Origin: Candidatus Thalassarchaeaceae archaeon
Lineage (GTDB): Archaea > Thermoplasmatota > Poseidoniia > Poseidoniales > Thalassarchaeaceae
DNA length: 56,179 bases
Direction: 5' to 3'
Assembly (NCBI GenBank): GCA_023700255.1
Contig: JAJPRD010000007.1
Location: 1 to 56,179 of the forward strand
Under the pieces are notes generated by a model. It was not told the origin of the DNA. It ran no database searches and saw nothing but the letters and a program-made list of their open reading frames with translations. A program made the position numbers and the translations under genes. Below, in pieces: positions 51,221-56,179 of the stretch (positions within the stretch are counted from its first letter, which is position 1; every line of letters starts with the position of its first letter).

Positions 51221-54200
51221 CAATTAACACCCCCTAAGGCTTCATCAAGTACTTGATTAACATCGAAAGGTTCTCCCTTTCTACTTCTTGCTGGATCGAC
51301 TTTGTCTTCTCCATATTCGAATTGTATAATTCGATCTGCAGTATTTCTAACAGAACGCATATCATCATTTGCTACTTTCAGATCATCCATAGCGTTAATC
51401 AATCGACGTTGCATATATCCTGATTTAGATGTACGAACCGCTGTGTCTACAAGAGATTCTCTACCTGACACTGAAAGCATAAAGAATTCAGTAGGTTCAA
51501 GTCCTCTCTTGAAAGATGAAGAAACGAATCCTTTCTCTTTAGCACCTTTGACACCTCTTTGGAAATGAGATAAAACTCTCTCTTGATATCCTCTTTCTAA
51601 TCTCTTACCTCTTACCTTAGGTTGACCGATTGAACCTGCCATCATTGCTAAGTTATCCATTGACCCTCTAGCACCAGATGTTGCCATCAATACTGCAGAG
51701 TTATCGTCACCTAGGAATTCTTTAGCAACTTTCCCTGATTCAGCTTTACCTGAATCAAGTATATTTAGAATATTTTCTTCCAATGTTTCTTCAGCAGTTC
51801 TACCAGGACGTGTCTCATATCTGCGACCATCTTTTCCGAACTTTTCTAATTCTAGATTTACATTATCACTTGCAATTCGATTAATCTCAGCAATTTGTGC
51901 TTTTGCTATTGGACCAATATCTTCGTCATCAATACCAGTAGTGAAGCCCATAGAAGTGCATATTGCGATAGTCATTTTGGTCATTCTATTGATGAACTCG
52001 GCTCCAATATCAGCTCCATGAGTTTGAACTACTGCATCTAATAATCTACCATCTTCAGCACCAATTCCTCTCTTATCAATAGTTCCAGTAACAACACCTT
52101 CGCTAACCTTTACTTGATCACCTGAACGGCTTGTATATTCTAGATTAAATCCACCAGGGACGATTAAACTAAGAACATCTGAACCAAGATAGCCTTTTAC
52201 ACCATCTATCTCTTTTAGTTCAGGTAAATGTCCATCCCAACCAACAGATCCAAGAATCTCCATCACTAATTTCTCTGGAAGAATCTTTTGACCATGTGTT
52301 AGTAAGTAAGAACCTGAAATATGGTCGTGTATTCCACCAATTACTGAACCACCATATCTTGGAGTGATTATATGCTCTTGAACCCTCATTAAAATCTTAG
52401 CTTCTGCTCGAGCTTCTTCTGATTGAATCACGTGAAGATTCATCTCATCTCCATCGAAATCAGCATTGTAAGGTGTACAATCAGCTAGATTAAATCTGAA
52501 AGTTTTACCTTCCATAACACGGATTTCATGGACCATCATAGACATTCTATGCAATGATGGTTGTCTGTTGAATATAGTTACGTCACCATCAATCAAATGT
52601 CTCTCAATAACAACACCAGGCTTAGGGTTACCATCACGATCAATCGTACTGAGTCTATCTTCAACATCTGTACGGTATGACTCTCCGAAATCATCTTCAA
52701 CAGCAGGACTTCCACAATGTGGACAGTTTACTTCAAGGTGACTAGGATAATCATCATCAGGATTAGAATGTTCCCAAACCCATCGATTATGAATCAAAGC
52801 ACGTGGATCTTCTGCAGGAAGACTTTGGCCCTTAACTGACCCCTCACTTTCTTCACCTCTGAGATTAGAGATTGTTCTCTCAAGATCTACGCCCCACTCT
52901 TCTTCAAGTTCACCAATTGAGTTTCTTCTCATTTGACGTTTTAACTCAAGACCAGGTAGGAAATTAGGTGCAGGCAGTACTTGATTCAAATCAGGTCTAT
53001 AACCAGTATAAGGCTCATCATCACTTCCAGAATTACAATCGGGATTCATACATCTGAAACCAGCCCAGATATATTTAGTACGATCTGTGATTCTAACTCT
53101 TAGAGTGTCTCCACGAATAATATAGTTAACACCAGGATGTACATCAGGACCTCTGAGTATCATTTGACGTAATTGTTCCCTGTTTCGATTAGTAACACGT
53201 ACTGGAACTGTTAGTTCTTTAGCAGTTTTCCTAGGAATTCCAACTTCATTAATTCCAAGGTTAGGGTCGGGGGAAATTACAGTTCTTGCACAAAAGTTAA
53301 CTCTCTTTCCTGACAAATTAGAACGGAACCTTCCCTCTTTACCTTTCAAACGCTGAGTTAGTGTTTTGAGTGGTCGACCTGAACGATGACGAGCAGGTGG
53401 TATTCCACTAGTTTGGTTATCAAAGTAAGTAGTGCAATGATATTGTAGAAGTTCCCATAAGTCCTCAACAATTAATTGAGGTGCCCCAGCATCACGATTC
53501 TCACGTAGTCTCTGGTTTATTCTTAGAACATCAACTAATTTGTGCGTCAAATCGTCTTCTGAACGATCACCACTATCAAGAGTAATTGATGGCCTAACAG
53601 TAATTGGAGGCACAGGTAAAACTTTCATAATAGTCCATTCAGGACGACTTGAATCTTTGTCCATACCAATAAACAATAAATCATCATCAGGTATTCTTTC
53701 TAACCATTCTCTAATGTCTCTTGCATTTAATTTATGTTCACCTTTATTTTCTTTCTTCTCTTTGAAAGTTGATGGCTTGTCAAGAATTATTTTCCCCTGT
53801 TCTGAACCACAATGCATACAGATTGTTCTCTTTTTACTAGAACATTCTTTTTCAATATCTTTAATGATTTTCTTAAATTCACGTGAACCAACACCATGTT
53901 TAATCATTACATCTTTCACTCTATCGCGATAATAGTCTTGCTCGGACTTCTCAGGATCAAGAGGATGAGAGTTCTCCTGTTTATGGAGCAATATATTACT
54001 ACAAGAATTACAAGTAGACTTCAAAGACATTTTGATAAGATCTGTGAAACCGATATGCATTATTGGAAGTTCGAGAGCAATATGACCAAAGTGACTAGGG
54101 CATTCTTCATGTTTATTCCCACATGTTTCACACCTTACTCCAGGATCAATTACACCCATTTTTGGATCCATTAAACCTTGCTTGTAGGCGTGACCATCAT

Positions 54201-54324
54201 CTCGATAAGTATCAGCAGTTTTCACCTCAACTGCAGACATCTTACGTATTTCATTGGGTTCCAATAATCCAAATTTAATTGATTGAATCCTCTTAGGGAT
54301 TTTAGCTGCGTCTCTAGCACTCAT
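51220..54324 (-). CDS. rpoA1: RNA polymerase subunit A' with insertion
   Basis: The N-terminal part of the largest RNAP subunit, with catalytic [12 protein letters not shown] from residue 620. Earlier are the zinc site [18 protein letters not shown], the second zinc site CNSCSNILL, and [25 protein letters not shown]. The 1034 residues are about 150 more than usual. The main excess lies near residues 425-550. It contains CMNPDC (Cys425, Cys430) and CPHCGS (Cys534, Cys537), which could together bind a zinc ion. ATG 54324 overlaps the rpoB stop by 4 nt. Active-site neighbours [22 protein letters not shown] are normal. Confidence 0.96.
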   Translation of the reverse strand: MSARDAAKIPKRIQSIKFGLLEPNEIRKMSAVEVKTADTYRDDGHAYKQGLMDPKMGVIDPGVRCETCGNKHEECPSHFGHIALELPIMHIGFTDLIKMSLKSTCNSCSNILLHKQENSHPLDPEKSEQDYYRDRVKDVMIKHGVGSREFKKIIKDIEKECSSKKRTICMHCGSEQGKIILDKPSTFKEKKENKGEHKLNARDIREWLERIPDDDLLFIGMDKDSSRPEWTIMKVLPVPPITVRPSITLDSGDRSEDDLTHKLVDVLRINQRLRENRDAGAPQLIVEDLWELLQYHCTTYFDNQTSGIPPARHRSGRPLKTLTQRLKGKEGRFRSNLSGKRVNFCARTVISPDPNLGINEVGIPRKTAKELTVPVRVTNRNREQLRQMILRGPDVHPGVNYIIRGDTLRVRITDRTKYIWAGFRCMNPDCNSGSDDEPYTGYRPDLNQVLPAPNFLPGLELKRQMRRNSIGELEEEWGVDLERTISNLRGEESEGSVKGQSLPAEDPRALIHNRWVWEHSNPDDDYPSHLEVNCPHCGSPAVEDDFGESYRTDVEDRLSTIDRDGNPKPGVVIERHLIDGDVTIFNRQPSLHRMSMMVHEIRVMEGKTFRFNLADCTPYNADFDGDEMNLHVIQSEEARAEAKILMRVQEHIITPRYGGSVIGGIHDHISGSYLLTHGQKILPEKLVMEILGSVGWDGHLPELKEIDGVKGYLGSDVLSLIVPGGFNLEYTSRSGDQVKVSEGVVTGTIDKRGIGAEDGRLLDAVVQTHGADIGAEFINRMTKMTIAICTSMGFTTGIDDEDIGPIAKAQIAEINRIASDNVNLELEKFGKDGRRYETRPGRTAEETLEENILNILDSGKAESGKVAKEFLGDDNSAVLMATSGARGSMDNLAMMAGSIGQPKVRGKRLERGYQERVLSHFQRGVKGAKEKGFVSSSFKRGLEPTEFFMLSVSGRESLVDTAVRTSKSGYMQRRLINAMDDLKVANDDMRSVRNTADRIIQFEYGEDKVDPARSRKGEPFDVNQVLDEALGGVN

Positions 54325-56179
54325 CTTCGGTCCTCCAGTTCAAGTCTCATAGCGACCCCGAGACTTTTCATTTCGTCCAGAAGAAGCTTGAATGCATATG
54401 ATGTTTGGACTGTATGTACATCAGCCCTATCGCCACAATATGGGCAAACAGTAGTTCTACGTTTCCAATCGAAGTATGCTATATGACCACACCCTCGAGT
54501 ATTACAAACCATCAAGTTCCAGCCGTCAGATTCATCAAGTAAACGATCTTTAATTACCATTGATGCACCGTGAGAAATTAAACAATCACGCTCCATTTCT
54601 CCGAATCTTAGACCGCCTTGACGAGCACGCCCTTCTGTCGGTTGCCTAGTTAAGATCTGGACACGTCCACGACTTCTTGCGTGCAATTTACTGCTCACCA
54701 AGTGGTGTAATCGTTGGTAGTAAATAACTCCTACAAACACATCAGCTGGGAATTCTTCGCCAGTTTCTCCACTAACCATTGATTCTCTACCTGTGTGGTT
54801 GTATCCATTCCTCAATAGTCCTGAACGAAGTGAATCTTCTTTTTCACCAGTGAATGCAGTACCGTCAACTCTCCTTCCTTCCATTGATCCAACTTTTCCT
54901 CCAATCATTTCAAGAACGTGAGCTACAGTCATTCGTGATGGAATCGCGTGAGGATTAATCAAGATATCAGGAACTACACCATTGACTGTGAATGGCATGT
55001 CTTCTTCATCTACAAGTCTACCAATTATTCCTTTCTGACCGTGCCTTGAAGCGAATTTATCACCTAATTCAGGGATTTTATTTGTCCTTAAGGTAATTCT
55101 TACTAACCTTCCTGAATCTAATGACTCTGTAACGAATACGTTGTCAACCCAACCATATTCACCGTTTCTAACCATCATAGATGATTCTCTACGTTCTTGA
55201 GCTTGTAGGAATGCTCCTGCAGATTCTTCTAAGAATCTTGGAGGACTTGTTTTTCCAACTAGTACTTTCGAATCAGCTTTACCACTTGTCAAAAATTCTT
55301 CAGGCACGGGTAAACCATCTCTCTCAAGATGCGAATAACTATTGAAAGATTTCAAACCCTTGATTTCATCTAAACCAGTACCAGGGACTTCAATTCTTTC
55401 TTCCTGACCACCAGGGAATCGCTTATTTTCAGCATTGTAAGTTCTAATGAATGATGAACGTCCCATAGAACGTTCCACAGAAGCTCTGTTCATCACTATT
55501 GCATCCTGCATATTATAGCCATGATGGCTCATAATTGCAACAACAAAGTTTTGTCCACCGGGTCTTTGATTAAAGCCGGTTGAATTCATAGCTCTTGTAC
55601 CAACAATAGATTGCTGCGGGTAGTGCATAATGTGAGCTCTAGTATCTGGACGAACTCTGTAGTTTGCACTCGGAAGTCCGAGACTTTGCTTTACCATAGC
55701 AGTGCCTCCAGTAACTCTTGGAGTAGAGTTGTGCTCAGGGTAAGGGACTAAAGCTGCACATACACCCAATATGAGTTGTGGGTCTATTTCTACATGAGTA
55801 TATGCAAGAACAGTATTTTGTTTTGTTTGTTGTGTCATTAATTTATCTAAATTTTCTTGATAATAATTTAGAGGGAGGGTGAATTCTTCGTATTTCTCTT
55901 CACCATTTGGAAGTTGTATTTTCACTCTAAGTTCAGCTTCTTTTTTGTTCTCTAAATCTCCAAGATTCATCCATTCTACGTGCTCTGGATTTATAGGGCG
56001 ATTATGTTTAGGAGAAAATTCTGGTAAATCGTAAGGCCTAGGAGCTACTAGAAGGTCTTCTTCCTCTTCAGCATCAATCCATTCTACAACACCAGTATTT
56101 ACTAAATCCTCGAAAGATAATTCACCAGCTCTTAAACCGTCAAGTGTACGCTTTGAAAGAACTAAACTTCCTTCATCTA
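54321..56179 (-). CDS. rpoB: RNA polymerase subunit B, C-terminal part (partial)
   Basis: The second-largest RNAP subunit. The frame is open to the right edge, so the N terminus lies outside; the ATG at 55970 is internal. Before it the translation continues as EWIDAEEEEDLLVAPRPYDLP, a conserved RNAP B stretch. Then come THVEIDPQLILGVCAALVPYPEHN, QSIVGTRAM, NFVVAIMSHHGYNMQDAIVMN, LGDKFASRHGQKGIIGRL and the C-terminal zinc site CNTRGCGHIAYFDWKRRTTVCPYCG. A stretch of about 60 residues between VAPRPYDLP and THVEID is longer than in typical archaeal B. It is not possible to tell whether the gene is whole or split. Confidence 0.95.
   Translation of the reverse strand, partial: DEGSLVLSKRTLDGLRAGELSFEDLVNTGVVEWIDAEEEEDLLVAPRPYDLPEFSPKHNRPINPEHVEWMNLGDLENKKEAELRVKIQLPNGEEKYEEFTLPLNYYQENLDKLMTQQTKQNTVLAYTHVEIDPQLILGVCAALVPYPEHNSTPRVTGGTAMVKQSLGLPSANYRVRPDTRAHIMHYPQQSIVGTRAMNSTGFNQRPGGQNFVVAIMSHHGYNMQDAIVMNRASVERSMGRSSFIRTYNAENKRFPGGQEERIEVPGTGLDEIKGLKSFNSYSHLERDGLPVPEEFLTSGKADSKVLVGKTSPPRFLEESAGAFLQAQERRESSMMVRNGEYGWVDNVFVTESLDSGRLVRITLRTNKIPELGDKFASRHGQKGIIGRLVDEEDMPFTVNGVVPDILINPHAIPSRMTVAHVLEMIGGKVGSMEGRRVDGTAFTGEKEDSLRSGLLRNGYNHTGRESMVSGETGEEFPADVFVGVIYYQRLHHLVSSKLHARSRGRVQILTRQPTEGRARQGGLRFGEMERDCLISHGASMVIKDRLLDESDGWNLMVCNTRGCGHIAYFDWKRRTTVCPYCGDRADVHTVQTSYAFKLLLDEMKSLGVAMRLELEDRR

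Noticed and set aside
54321-55970. Split RNAP B gene starting at ATG 55970
   Set aside because: The same frame stays open to the window edge and encodes conserved RNAP B sequence (DAEEEEDLLVAP) upstream, so 55970 is an internal methionine.
1-56179. CRISPR arrays, prophage, insertion sequences, rRNA
   Set aside because: No regular spaced repeats, transposase, integrase, phage genes or rRNA sequence were seen on either strand.

Overview
The window reads as a compact stretch of a low-GC archaeal chromosome. Archaeal hallmarks are RNA polymerase A' and A'' as separate genes, ribosomal proteins eS1 and eL30, an archaeal-type SRP RNA, a proteasome beta subunit, SepF, tRNA-splicing endonuclease, geranylgeranyl reductase, ZPR1 and the KH/beta-CASP terminator nuclease aCPSF1/FttA. 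Mixed with these are genes of bacterial flavour: type IA topoisomerase, class 2 PyrD, proton-translocating transhydrogenase, ThyA/DHFR, PlsC, MqnC, CcmE and TatC, plus many secreted Ig/PKD/CARDB/TSP3 proteins and proteases. There are no methanogenesis genes. This mix best fits a marine Thermoplasmatota lineage such as Marine Group II/III (Poseidoniales-like). That placement is inferred from gene content, not from a phylogeny.

Layout, left to right. 0-7 kb: the 5' part of SRP RNA, ccmE and pyrD on the minus strand, then a plus-strand run of a small CxxC protein, topA, geranylgeranyl reductase and a membrane protein. 7-20 kb: minus-strand mqnC, pepP, a PKD surface protein and a PfkB kinase; plus-strand tRNA endonuclease; then minus-strand M6 protease, tatC, a CxCH membrane protein, the three-gene transhydrogenase and a CPBP protease. 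21-31 kb: mdh and a Nudix gene, tRNA-Pro, fttA, psmB, sepF-zpr1, trpS and a saccharopine-dehydrogenase-like gene. 31-40 kb: plsC-thyA-folA-DUF2071-DCC, a Ca-binding lipoprotein hydrolase, mazG-like, mtnP-like, eS1 with a SAP domain, a COG1325-like RNA-binding protein, ferredoxin and pdxS. 40-48 kb: a cluster of four coiled-coil proteins flanking a membrane protein, a DtxR/FeoA-like regulator and a CARDB protein with two cytoplasmic zinc ribbons. 48-56 kb: an unknown gene, eL30, rpoA2, rpoA1 and the 3' part of rpoB, which runs off the right edge.

Functionally the window combines information processing (RNAP, eS1/eL30, SRP RNA, FttA, TrpRS, EndA, tRNA-Pro) with redox and energy metabolism (quinone-linked PyrD, MqnC, PntAB, Mdh, ferredoxin, c-type haem delivery by CcmE) and the breakdown of proteins and other polymers outside the cell. 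Packing is extreme. Several convergent pairs share or abut their stop codons, and operon neighbours overlap by 1-8 nt. No rRNA, CRISPR, prophage or insertion sequence was seen, and no gap longer than 300 bases lacks a gene.

The best candidates for undescribed biology are the coiled-coil/DtxR-like/zinc-ribbon cluster (40.3-48.3 kb), a palindromic element with a U5 loop in the fttA leader, lineage-specific domains on core machinery (eS1-SAP, an insertion in RNAP A', an N-terminal extension on A'', repeats at the TopA C terminus), and an alternating CG tract just before topA.
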